Positions 6,173-12,993 of a stretch of 15,381 nt of DNA are shown here, piece by piece. The position numbers and the translations under genes are program-made. The DNA lies in assembly GCA_023135545.1 (NCBI GenBank), contig JAGLSY010000011.1, forward strand, positions 1 to 15,381. Direction: 5' to 3'. The notes under the pieces are model-generated. The model searched no databases, had not been told where the DNA came from, and saw nothing but the letters and a program-made list of their open reading frames with translations. Every line of letters begins with the position of its first letter. Position 1 is the stretch's first letter. Origin of the DNA: Thermoplasmata archaeon. GTDB lineage: Archaea > Thermoplasmatota > Thermoplasmata > SG8-5 > JAGLSY01.

Positions 6173-6210
6173 GCACATCACCCCGTGATTTCGACCTGCA
6201 TTCTTGGTTA

Positions 6211-6226
6211 AGTATTTAATATTTAT
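6211..6226. promoter_or_regulatory. AT-rich divergent promoter for the 54-residue gene and the hairpin RNA
   Basis: AGTATTTAATATTTAT can act as a TATA box in both directions. On the minus strand it is about 40 nt before the small gene's ATG. On the plus strand it would start a transcript near 6238-6242, just where the hairpin cluster begins. Confidence 0.4.
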
Positions 6227-6239
6227 CAGAGGGAAGTAA

Positions 6240-6434
6240 ACTATCAGGCCATAAATGACCTGGCGTTGCCATGCTGGCCTGGAAGTTCACATTCCGAAAG
6301 CCATATGGTCAAACTCGCAGAGATTTAAGCTCTGCGTACATTTGATGATTTATTGATGACAATACGGCGGTCTTCTTGTTACTGGTAGGCCGATTCAACT
6401 CAGACCTAAAGGACTGAGCGTTCTAGGCCTTTTT
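6240..6434 (+). ncRNA. Candidate structured non-coding RNA
   Basis: About 195 nt without a protein frame but with a chain of hairpins. Hairpin 1: CAGGCCA (6245-6251) with TGGCCTG (6275-6281), enclosing TGGC-GTT-GCCA (6261-6271). A small GGAA/TTCC (6281-6295) follows. Hairpin 2: CGCAGAG (6316-6322) with CTCTGCG (6330-6336), loop of 7. Hairpin 3: AGGCC (6387-6391) with GGCCT (6426-6430), a 7-by-7 internal loop, then CTCAG (6399-6403) with CTGAG (6414-6418), closed by CC-TAAA-GG. TTTTT (6430-6434) then ends it like a terminator. A TATA-like block at 6211-6226 is correctly placed to start it. It does not show the conserved cores of RNase P RNA, SRP RNA or 5S rRNA. It could also be a leader rather than a free RNA. 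Confidence 0.4.
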
Positions 6435-6499
6435 GCAGTAAAACATGGGAAAAAAAGAGATCGAGAGGAGGAGGGCTGGAGAGGTATATATGCAACAGG

Positions 6500-6574
6500 C
6501 CAGCGGGGGTCCCAGTGTTGGCTAGCATGGGTATCAACAATTCTCAGTGTGGCGGGGGGTGGAAGGAGGGCAAA
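6500..6574. repeat. Dispersed repeat of about 75 nt, copy 1
   Basis: The first 34 bases match copy 2 (10280-10313) at 32 positions, sharing the core GTCCCAGTGTTGG and TAGCATGGGT. The rest diverges more but keeps CAGT, a six-G run, GGAAGG, GGG and AAAA. A stem of seven bases, TGGGTAT with ATTCTCA (6528-6546), corresponds to a stem in copy 2 with compensating changes. TATATAT at 6485-6491 stands just before it on the plus strand. It lies about 115 nt upstream of pheT. Whether it is an RNA gene, a regulatory element or a short mobile element is not known. Confidence 0.7.
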
Positions 6575-6583
6575 AGGCATCAA

Positions 6584-6613
6584 CCAGCAAGACATATTCC
6601 AGCAAAACACATT
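6584..6613. repeat. Two tandem 15-nt units before pheT
   Basis: CCAGCAAGACATATT (6584-6598) is followed directly by CCAGCAAAACACATT (6599-6613), with 13 of 15 bases the same. It could be a binding site upstream of the pheT promoter or chance. Confidence 0.35.
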
Positions 6614-6652
6614 TCTTCATCTTTTCCTGGGAGGTCATTCCCAATCCCAAAC

Positions 6653-6663
6653 ATAATTATATT
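6653..6663 (+). promoter_or_regulatory. TATA box of pheT
   Basis: ATAATTATATT lies 26-36 nt before the ATG at 6689, predicting a leader of about 10 nt or less, the usual leaderless arrangement. Confidence 0.5.
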
Positions 6664-6688
6664 GTAGCATATTCCCATATCTGTTAAT

Positions 6689-8338
6689 ATGGCAGTCATT
6701 ACCCTGGATTACAATGACCTGGTTTCCCTTATCGGAAAGGATGTTTCAATGGAGGAAATAATCGATAGGCTGCCGATGATCGGCTCGGATATTGACTCGA
6801 TTGATGGTGACACCATGAACGTTGAGTTCTTCCCCAACCGCCCGGACCTTTATTCTGTGGAAGGGGTTGCCAGAGCCCTGAGAGGATTTTTCGACTTGGA
6901 AACCGGCATGGCCAGTTATGATGTGGGCGACAGCGGCATGGTTCTTGAGGTTGACCCGTCTGTGGAAGGTGTGAGGCCGTACATCGTGTCAGCCTTTATC
7001 CAGAATGTCCGGATTGACGATACCCTTATCAAATCCCTCATGGAAATTCAGGAGAAATTACATCTCACAATGGGTCGGAAAAGAAAGAAGCTGGCTATTG
7101 GTGTTCATGACTTCGAGAAGCTGAAACCGCCATTCGTGTACAAGGCTGTCGAGCCGGATTCTATCAAATTCATTCCACTGGGCCATTTCAAGGAGATGGA
7201 CCTTAACGAAATCCTGGAGAAGCATGAGAAGGGCATCGAATATGCCTGGACACTTGAGGGCATGGACAGGTATCCGATAATTCTGGATTCCGAAGGCCGG
7301 GTACTCTCCTTCCCCCCGATTATCAACGGCACGGTTACCACTGTAACTGAAGAAACCGAAAACATCTTCCTGGACATGACCGGGACCGATTTCGAAACCC
7401 TGAAAACAGCCCTCAACATCATAACAACGATGCTGGCAGAGCGCGGGGGCCAGATAAAATCCGTTGAGGTGAAATACAAGGACGGCTCACACATGCTTCC
7501 GGACCTGACGCCCAGGGAGAGAACCATAACACCGGAATACACGAACAAGATACTCGGGCTGGGGCTGACAGGAGAGGATATAGCCAGATACCTTGAGATG
7601 ATGAGATACGGGGCCAGTGCCACCGGAGACGCGGAAGGCACGGTGAAAGTCCGGGTTCCGGCCTACAGAAACGACATAATCCATCCAGTTGACATGGTGG
7701 AGGACATAGCCATTGCCCACGGGTTCGAGAATTTCAAGGGAATACTGCCGACCAACCTGACATTTGGTAAGGAAAGAAAGGTGGAATCACTATCCAACAT
7801 TATCAGAGATTTGATGACTGGCTACGGATATTTGGAGTCCATGGGTTTGACAATTTCATCCGAGAAAAAGCAATTTACCATGCTCGGACGCGATATCCCG
7901 GATGATCTCACGGTGATTCTCAATCCGATCAATGAAGAACTAACTTGTGCCAGGCAGTCCATCTATCCTAGTCTTCTGGAGATACTGGCCGTCAACAAGC
8001 ACAGGGAGCTGCCACAATCCATCTTCGAGGTCGGCACTGTTGTTATCGACCACAAGAATCAAAGTAAACTGGGTGCCATGACCATCCATCCCAAGGCCAG
8101 CTACACCGGAATAAAATCACTTGTCCAGTCATTGTTGAGAGATCTGGACATTGAATTCGATATCGAGGCCTACGATAATCCGGCTTACATAGATGGCAGG
8201 GCGGCCAGTATCATAATCGGCGGCAAAAAGGCCGGCCACTTCGGAGAGGTCCATCCCCAGGTCCTCAACAACTTCGAGCTGGGATGCCCGAGTGCAGGGT
8301 TCGAGATATCACTGGATGATATTACAGATATTTCTTGA
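6689..8338 (+). CDS. pheT: Phenylalanine--tRNA ligase beta subunit, archaeal type
   Basis: The beta subunit (549 residues, normal for the archaeal form, which lacks the long bacterial N- and C-terminal domains) of the alpha2-beta2 enzyme that charges tRNA-Phe. Domains in order: the B1 start with MNVEFFPNRPDLYSVEGVAR (44-63), B3/B4 editing-type region (about 95-260), B5 domain with ITPEYTNKILG and VRVPAYRNDIIHPVDMVEDI (about 273-346), and the catalytic-like core (about 355-549) with INEELTCARQSIYPSLLE and IFEVGTV. ATG 6689 is preceded by a TATA box at a leaderless distance. The catalytic alpha subunit, pheS, is not next to it in this window, so the two subunits are encoded apart. The region upstream holds a repeat and a candidate RNA, not pheS. 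Confidence 0.96.
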   Translation: MAVITLDYNDLVSLIGKDVSMEEIIDRLPMIGSDIDSIDGDTMNVEFFPNRPDLYSVEGVARALRGFFDLETGMASYDVGDSGMVLEVDPSVEGVRPYIVSAFIQNVRIDDTLIKSLMEIQEKLHLTMGRKRKKLAIGVHDFEKLKPPFVYKAVEPDSIKFIPLGHFKEMDLNEILEKHEKGIEYAWTLEGMDRYPIILDSEGRVLSFPPIINGTVTTVTEETENIFLDMTGTDFETLKTALNIITTMLAERGGQIKSVEVKYKDGSHMLPDLTPRERTITPEYTNKILGLGLTGEDIARYLEMMRYGASATGDAEGTVKVRVPAYRNDIIHPVDMVEDIAIAHGFENFKGILPTNLTFGKERKVESLSNIIRDLMTGYGYLESMGLTISSEKKQFTMLGRDIPDDLTVILNPINEELTCARQSIYPSLLEILAVNKHRELPQSIFEVGTVVIDHKNQSKLGAMTIHPKASYTGIKSLVQSLLRDLDIEFDIEAYDNPAYIDGRAASIIIGGKKAGHFGEVHPQVLNNFELGCPSAGFEISLDDITDIS

Positions 8339-8353
8339 GATAGAGAAAGGGGC

Positions 8354-8419
8354 TCGGATAGTTTGAGCGGAAATTATTTATCCGAAGTAACCATTAGATT
8401 AAACTGGGCAGAATCTAAT
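8354..8419. promoter_or_regulatory. Two perfect inverted repeats before the channel gene
   Basis: TCGGATA (8354-8360) with TATCCGA (8379-8385), loop 18. Then ATTAGATT (8393-8400) with AATCTAAT (8412-8419), spacer 11. The second overlaps the promoter zone of the channel gene, which has a TATA-like CATATATAT at 8424-8432, so it may be an operator. The first may end the pheT transcript. Confidence 0.4.
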
Positions 8420-8447
8420 AACTCATATATATCGGGAAGTGGAAAAC

Positions 8448-10184
8448 ATGAAAACATACACCTATGGGAAATATGCTGTTATTTCCTTAATAGTTATTGT
8501 ATTGAGCATGCTGGTCGTAGCACCTGTTATGGCTTTTCAGACAACGCCGGATGACGGGACGACGGATGTGCCCATAGACGGATCGTTCATCATAGATTTT
8601 GATGACCCGATGCGCGTGGGAAGTGTGGAGGTTTCGATAGAACCGAATCCTGTTTACCCTATCGAAAAGAGGTGGTCGAACAATGACAGGACATTGACCC
8701 TTACACCGACTATCAGCCTTTTGAATGAAAAGTATTACATGATTACTGTGACTGGGGAAAATGTGACAGGAGAATCGATCGTTCCCATAACATTCAATTT
8801 CACAACTGAAGCTCCACTAGGCATCATGGATACATTGACCGGGTTCTTCGAAGGACTCGTCGATTCATTCCTGGATTCCCTTTATGGAATCCTGATTTTC
8901 GTCATTATACTGATTATTGGGTATATAATAGCAAAGATTGCGGCGAAGATAATCCACAAGATCTTGGATAAGAGCCCGTTGGATGAGGCCATGGAAAAAG
9001 TTGGCGTCCAGCAGCATGTAATTAAGATCGGAATCGAGTCAGTGTCTTCCCTGATATCAAAACTTTTCTTCTGGTTCATTTTTGCGATATTCCTACAGGT
9101 GGCACTCGGATATGCCGGAATCGACACACTCACAGCGATCTTGACACCGCTGGTATTGTTCATACCCAGGATAATCATCGCAGTGGTCATCATTATAGTG
9201 GGCCTGTATGCGGCCGAAGTGATTGTCGAAATGCTTAAAAAGGCACTTGCAAAGACAATCCTTGGAAAGGAATTGGAAAACCTGGATGACAAAGCCAAAG
9301 GAACTGGATTCACAATATCCAGTCTCATATTCATTTCCGTGAAGGTGTTCGTCCTGCTGATATTCCTCCAGGTAGCACTTGCTGTTCTGGCAATAAGCAT
9401 TCTGTCGTCGTTTATAACACCTGTCTTGGCACTGATACCTTTGATACTTACAGCGATGATAATTATCGTGATCGGACTGATAGTGGCCGAATACGTGGTC
9501 AAGTTATTGATGGGCATGCTGAAAGAGATGGACTTCGACAAACTCGTGGACCCTGTTGAAGCGATGGTGAAAAAACAAGGCATCATAATGAGAGTCCTGG
9601 GCGGGGTCGTCAAAATACTGGTCACCTTAATATTCATCCAAATCGCGGTCGGTGTCCTGAACTCTACGGGCGCTTTCAACATGCTGGCAGAGTTGATTAA
9701 CTCGGTTATACTATGGATTCCGAACCTGGTGGCGGCCATACTTATCGGCCTGGTAGGCTTCTGGGTGGCCTCGTGGGTGCATCAAAAGGTCTTGGAATGG
9801 GGCAAGGACAAGGACATACCTTTCCTCGAGACCATTGCCACTGTTGCGCAATTCGGTGTTATGTACGTCGCTATCACTATGGCACTGGCACAGGCGGGAA
9901 TTGAGGTTCCGATGCTCTACATCGTCTTCAGCATAGCTTTCGGGGCGATATTCATCGGCGTTGCCGTCGGGTTCGCCTTCGGCTCGAAGGATATTTTCCA
10001 TAACATGATCAGTTCCCTGCAATCAAACCAGACGCTCAAGGTAGGGCAGAGGATCAAGGTTGAAGAATACGAAGGGACGATCCTGGATATCGGGCGCTAC
10101 CACCTGACACTGGAGACGATGTCGGGCAAGGTGAAGTTACCGCACTCGATAATAGCCAAGGCCGTGATCATAGAGAAGGCATGA
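8448..10184 (+). CDS. MscS-like channel with secreted Ig domain and tandem membrane units
   Basis: A 578-residue membrane protein. Residues 1-29 form a signal peptide with a VMA cleavage site. Residues 30-120 are a Big_5/SbsA-type Ig-like domain (PDDGTTDVPIDGSFIIDFDDPM) facing outside. A first helix (about 147-170) leads to three tandem two-helix units at about 205-265, 297-358 and 388-450, each with the pattern [FL]-IF-[LI]-Q-[VI]-A followed by a second helix, as in conserved TM helix (MscS_TM) proteins. The pore unit is 468-525 with GVAVGFAFGSKDIFHNMISS. The MscS beta domain is 526-578 with VGQRIKVEEYEGTILDIG and LPHS. It stops there, without the large C-terminal cage of E. coli MscS. Likely role: pressure release at low osmolarity. 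ATG 8448 is preferred to GTG 8439 by the signal peptide and promoter. Confidence 0.9.
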   Translation: MKTYTYGKYAVISLIVIVLSMLVVAPVMAFQTTPDDGTTDVPIDGSFIIDFDDPMRVGSVEVSIEPNPVYPIEKRWSNNDRTLTLTPTISLLNEKYYMITVTGENVTGESIVPITFNFTTEAPLGIMDTLTGFFEGLVDSFLDSLYGILIFVIILIIGYIIAKIAAKIIHKILDKSPLDEAMEKVGVQQHVIKIGIESVSSLISKLFFWFIFAIFLQVALGYAGIDTLTAILTPLVLFIPRIIIAVVIIIVGLYAAEVIVEMLKKALAKTILGKELENLDDKAKGTGFTISSLIFISVKVFVLLIFLQVALAVLAISILSSFITPVLALIPLILTAMIIIVIGLIVAEYVVKLLMGMLKEMDFDKLVDPVEAMVKKQGIIMRVLGGVVKILVTLIFIQIAVGVLNSTGAFNMLAELINSVILWIPNLVAAILIGLVGFWVASWVHQKVLEWGKDKDIPFLETIATVAQFGVMYVAITMALAQAGIEVPMLYIVFSIAFGAIFIGVAVGFAFGSKDIFHNMISSLQSNQTLKVGQRIKVEEYEGTILDIGRYHLTLETMSGKVKLPHSIIAKAVIIEKA

Positions 10185-10218
10185 AACGTATAAGCGCATA
10201 AGCGCACAAACGTAGAAT

Positions 10219-10253
10219 AAAGAAGAAGGCACAGCCCTTCTTCTTTCCTTTTT
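10219..10253 (+). terminator. Hairpin terminator of the channel gene
   Basis: AAAGAAGAAGG (10219-10229) and CCTTCTTCTTT (10236-10246) form a perfect 11-bp stem with loop CACAGC, followed by CCTTTTT. It is 35 nt after the stop codon. The ATAAGCGC tandem (10190-10205) between stop and hairpin has no clear role. Confidence 0.7.
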
Positions 10254-10279
10254 CAATTCTATCTATTCCATTCCATGAT

Positions 10280-10356
10280 GCCAGCGCGGGTCCCAGTGTT
10301 GGATAGCATGGGTTACATCATTACCCAGTACGGTGGGGGGCTGGAAGGTGGGTAAA
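10280..10356. repeat. Dispersed repeat of about 75 nt, copy 2
   Basis: This copy lies between the ends of the converging channel and glmU genes, so here it is not in front of a start codon. It shares the GTCCCAGTGTTGG and TAGCATGGGT core with copy 1, and the G-rich tail GGTGGGGGGCTGGAAGG. Its hairpin is TGGGTTA with TTACCCA (10309-10327). CCAGC near its start can pair with GCTGG near its end. No shared reading frame explains the match: stops interrupt two frames, and changes fall in all codon positions. Confidence 0.7.
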
Positions 10357-10405
10357 ATGTGCATTCACGGGTGGAAAATTCAAACAGGGCCTGGCAGATA
10401 GGCGT

Positions 10406-11638
10406 TCAGTAAACCTTGCTCTTCGGCGCAATATTACCCCTCACAATCGCGCCTGGCCCGATAAAAGATTTTTCTCCGATAATTGTGCCTGGGTCAATGG
10501 TGGCATTTATTCCGATCTTGACATCGTCGCCCACGATTACTCCGAACTTGCGTATGCCGGTGTCCACCCTTTTACCCTTGATGTTGATAACTATGTTCTT
10601 CCCGTCCAGGCGAAGGTTAGCCACCTTGGTTCCCGAGCCGAAGTTGCAGTTCCTTCCGATGACACTGTCGCCCATGTAGTTGTGGTGCGGCACCTTGCTT
10701 CCATCCATTATTATCGAATTTTTTACTTCAACGGCGTTGCCCACTTTGCACTTGTTTCCTATGTAAGTGGAGGGGCGGATGTAGCAGTTGGGCCCGATAT
10801 CCGAGTTCTTTCCGATGATGACTGGCCCTATAATGTAAGAGCCGTTTCGCACTATGGTTCCCTTTCCGATGATCACCTCGCCTTCTATTGTGGCGTTGGG
10901 CTGGACCTCGCCCTCTATTTTGGTTTCAATATCTTTCATCAAAATAGAGTTGGCCTTCAGAAGATCCCATGGGCGGCCCACATCCAACCACTCGTCTTTG
11001 ATGGTGACGCATCTGATTTTATGGTCCTTGGCAAGCATCTGAATGGAGTCTGTTACCTCATACTCTCCCCTCGTGGAAAGCTCGGTATCGTCGATCGCCT
11101 TGAAGATCTCATGGGTGAAAAGGTAAATCCCGGCGTTGGCCAGGTTGGTTGGTGGGTTGTGGGGCTTCTCGTGAAGGCATGTAAGGCATTTGTCCTTCCC
11201 GGTCTCGATTATTCCATAGTCGCAGGGGTTGTCCACCTCGGCGCCGGTAATGACCATGTCCTTGTTCTTTTTGTAGCTGGCCAGCACCTTTTTTATTGTA
11301 TTCTTTGTTATGACAACATCACCGTTTATGGCCAAAAATGGGCTCTTTTTCATATGCTTTTTCGCGTGGCCTATGGCGTGGGCCGTGCCCAGCCTGTCTT
11401 TCTGATGAACGTAACTGATTTTCATACCCAACTTCGAGCCGTCGCCCAGATGGCGCTCCAGCTCCCTGGCACCCCAGCCCACAAGGATGATGATATCTGT
11501 GATTTTGTTGGCCTTCAACGCGTCCAGGGTGTGCTCTATGAATGGCTTTCCAGCTATCGGCAAGAGGGATTTAGAAATCTTGGAGGTCAGGGGGCGCATC
11601 CTGGTTCCCTCACCGGCGGCCAGTATGAAAGCTTTCAT
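10406..11638 (-). CDS. glmU: Bifunctional sugar-1-phosphate nucleotidylyltransferase/acetyltransferase (GlmU-like)
   Basis: A 410-residue cytoplasmic enzyme expected to acetylate glucosamine-1-phosphate with acetyl-CoA and transfer UMP from UTP, giving UDP-GlcNAc. Residues 1-230 are the nucleotidylyltransferase: LAAGEGTRMRPLT (6-18), K31, metal site D107 in NGD, and D219 in LDVGRPW. Residues 245-400 are a left-handed beta-helix of hexapeptide repeats. In the acetyltransferase part, H318, Y321, N341 and K347 stand at the spacing reported for Sulfolobus ST0452; the place of a further lysine recalled there is Val350. Archaeal relatives accept several sugars, so dTTP or other 1-phosphates are possible substrates. 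Its ATG overlaps the glmM stop (ATGA), which shows coupled translation after glmM. Confidence 0.9.
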   Translation of the reverse strand: MKAFILAAGEGTRMRPLTSKISKSLLPIAGKPFIEHTLDALKANKITDIIILVGWGARELERHLGDGSKLGMKISYVHQKDRLGTAHAIGHAKKHMKKSPFLAINGDVVITKNTIKKVLASYKKNKDMVITGAEVDNPCDYGIIETGKDKCLTCLHEKPHNPPTNLANAGIYLFTHEIFKAIDDTELSTRGEYEVTDSIQMLAKDHKIRCVTIKDEWLDVGRPWDLLKANSILMKDIETKIEGEVQPNATIEGEVIIGKGTIVRNGSYIIGPVIIGKNSDIGPNCYIRPSTYIGNKCKVGNAVEVKNSIIMDGSKVPHHNYMGDSVIGRNCNFGSGTKVANLRLDGKNIVINIKGKRVDTGIRKFGVIVGDDVKIGINATIDPGTIIGEKSFIGPGAIVRGNIAPKSKVY

Positions 11639-12942
11639 CCCAATACCCTCCCTATGGCTTCCATGGCCATGGCCATCAGCTCGTTGGCCCTGGCTTCTGT
11701 TTCTCCCTCTATTACCAATTTGAGTTTTGGCTCGGTGCCGGATGGCCTCATGAGAACCCAGCCGTCCGAAAACCTGGCGTGGAGACCGTCCATGTCCGAT
11801 ATTTCCAGGGGGCTCCAGCCTTCCATGAGCGGTCGGAGTTGAGCCATGACCTCGGCCTTGTCCCTGTTGCCGAATGGTATTCGCTTTCTAAGAATGTTGA
11901 ATTTGGGAAGCTCATCGACATATTCTGAAAGGGGGCGCTCCATGGCTATCTGGACCAGCTTGGCCGCGGCATAAATGCCGTCCGGGCAGAAAGAGTTCTC
12001 AGGGAATATCCAGGTTCCGGATTCCTCACCCCCGAAGTTGGCGCCAACCTCCTTCATCTTCTCGGCCACGTACACGTCGCCGACCTTGCACCTGATCACC
12101 TTGACGCCGTCAACATACTTGTCAATGCCCATGGATATGTTGAGTGGAACGACTATGCTGGACTTGCCCTCCATCTTCGCTAATATGGGGAGCAGCAGGT
12201 CGCCGTTTATGAATCTTCCTTTCTCATCAACGGCCAGTGTCCTGTCGCCGTCGCCATCGTGGGCTATTCCGATTATTGCGCCAGATTTCTTAACGCACTC
12301 TGCCAGAAGTATTGTGTTCTCGGCTGTTGGCTCCGAGCCGCGGCCTGGAAATGTGCCATCCGGTTGGGCGTTGATGGTCATGACCTCGCAACCCAGCCTT
12401 CTGAGAAGGTAGGGGGTTATGTTGGTTGAGGCCCCGTTGCCGCAGTCAACGATAACCTTGCCCTTCAGGGCTCCCATCTTTTCTTCGATGGACCGTATAT
12501 GGCCCTCCACCGCGTTCTCTACCTCGAAGGCCCTTCCCACTTTATCCCATGATGCGTGGGCGAATTTCTTTTCAAGAAGGATATCTTCCAGCTCTTGCAT
12601 CTGCTGGCTTCCGAAGGATGACCCGTCCGGGTTCCAGAATTTTATGCCGTTGTCGGTTGGGGGGTTGTGGGAGGCGGTTATCATCAGCCCGGCCTTGAAG
12701 TTCTTGGTCACGTTGGCCAGCGTCGGGGTCGAGGTCATGCCGGCTATTCCCACTCGGGCTCCGGCGGCCATCAGACCGGCGGACAAGGCCTTGCTCAGAA
12801 GCTCGCTTGTCGTTCTGGTATCCCAGCCAATTGCGACCGAGTCGTAGACGGTTCCCGTTGCCAGCCCGACCTCGTTGGCCAGCTGTGGTGTTATTTTATC
12901 GCCGAACATTCCCCTTATTCCGGATGAGCCGAATAGTTTCAT
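11635..12942 (-). CDS. glmM: Phosphoglucosamine mutase / phosphohexomutase
   Basis: A 435-residue alpha-D-phosphohexomutase. Paired with the downstream glmU, it should convert glucosamine-6-phosphate to glucosamine-1-phosphate. All four domain signatures are present: the phosphoserine loop TASHNP with S91, the metal loop DGDGDR (229-234), the sugar-specificity loop GEESG (305-309), and the phosphate-binding RPSGTEP (399-405). Archaeal members of this family may also act on glucose or mannose phosphates. The glmU partner favours glucosamine. ATG 12942 is chosen over a TTG two codons earlier because MKLFGSSGIRG is the usual family start and the TATA box at 12962-12976 gives a nearly leaderless transcript. 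The first gene of a two-gene unit; glmS is not in the window. Confidence 0.92.
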   Translation of the reverse strand: MKLFGSSGIRGMFGDKITPQLANEVGLATGTVYDSVAIGWDTRTTSELLSKALSAGLMAAGARVGIAGMTSTPTLANVTKNFKAGLMITASHNPPTDNGIKFWNPDGSSFGSQQMQELEDILLEKKFAHASWDKVGRAFEVENAVEGHIRSIEEKMGALKGKVIVDCGNGASTNITPYLLRRLGCEVMTINAQPDGTFPGRGSEPTAENTILLAECVKKSGAIIGIAHDGDGDRTLAVDEKGRFINGDLLLPILAKMEGKSSIVVPLNISMGIDKYVDGVKVIRCKVGDVYVAEKMKEVGANFGGEESGTWIFPENSFCPDGIYAAAKLVQIAMERPLSEYVDELPKFNILRKRIPFGNRDKAEVMAQLRPLMEGWSPLEISDMDGLHARFSDGWVLMRPSGTEPKLKLVIEGETEARANELMAMAMEAIGRVLG

Positions 12943-12961
12943 GGACAAAGGATATGGGAAC

Positions 12962-12976
12962 TAATAATAAATATTT
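12962..12976 (-). promoter_or_regulatory. TATA box of the glmM-glmU operon
   Basis: On the minus strand the 51-nt gap after the surface protein's stop reads AAATATTTATTATTAG. It ends about 20 nt before the glmM ATG, so glmM and glmU have their own promoter and a very short leader. Confidence 0.55.
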
Positions 12977-12993
12977 GCCATACTTTGGAATCG

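Noticed and set aside
5988..6188. Plus-strand frame of 66 codons in the aminopeptidase-pheT spacer
   Set aside because: The opposite strand has the ribosome site, promoter and protein-like composition; this is its shadow.
6343..6417. Box C/D guide RNA
   Set aside because: TGATGA and CTGA occur, but spacing is long, D' and C' are not clear, and the terminal stem is missing.
7105..7641. Minus-strand frame of 178 codons inside pheT
   Set aside because: Ser/Pro/Val-rich shadow of conserved PheT domains.
8882..9739. Minus-strand frame of 285 codons inside the channel gene
   Set aside because: Low-complexity Ile/Thr/Ser-rich translation, the mirror of hydrophobic helices on the true strand; no ribosome site.
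10280..10356. 5S rRNA or a conserved short peptide in the two-copy repeat
   Set aside because: A weak likeness to 5S (CCAGCG...AGT) lacks the conserved 5S loop A-C bases upstream. A peptide frame is interrupted and differences fall in all three codon positions.
10682..11842. Long plus-strand frame of 386 codons opposite glmU and glmM
   Set aside because: It spans the junction of two well-recognised minus-strand genes, has no family features, and exists because of codon bias on the other strand.
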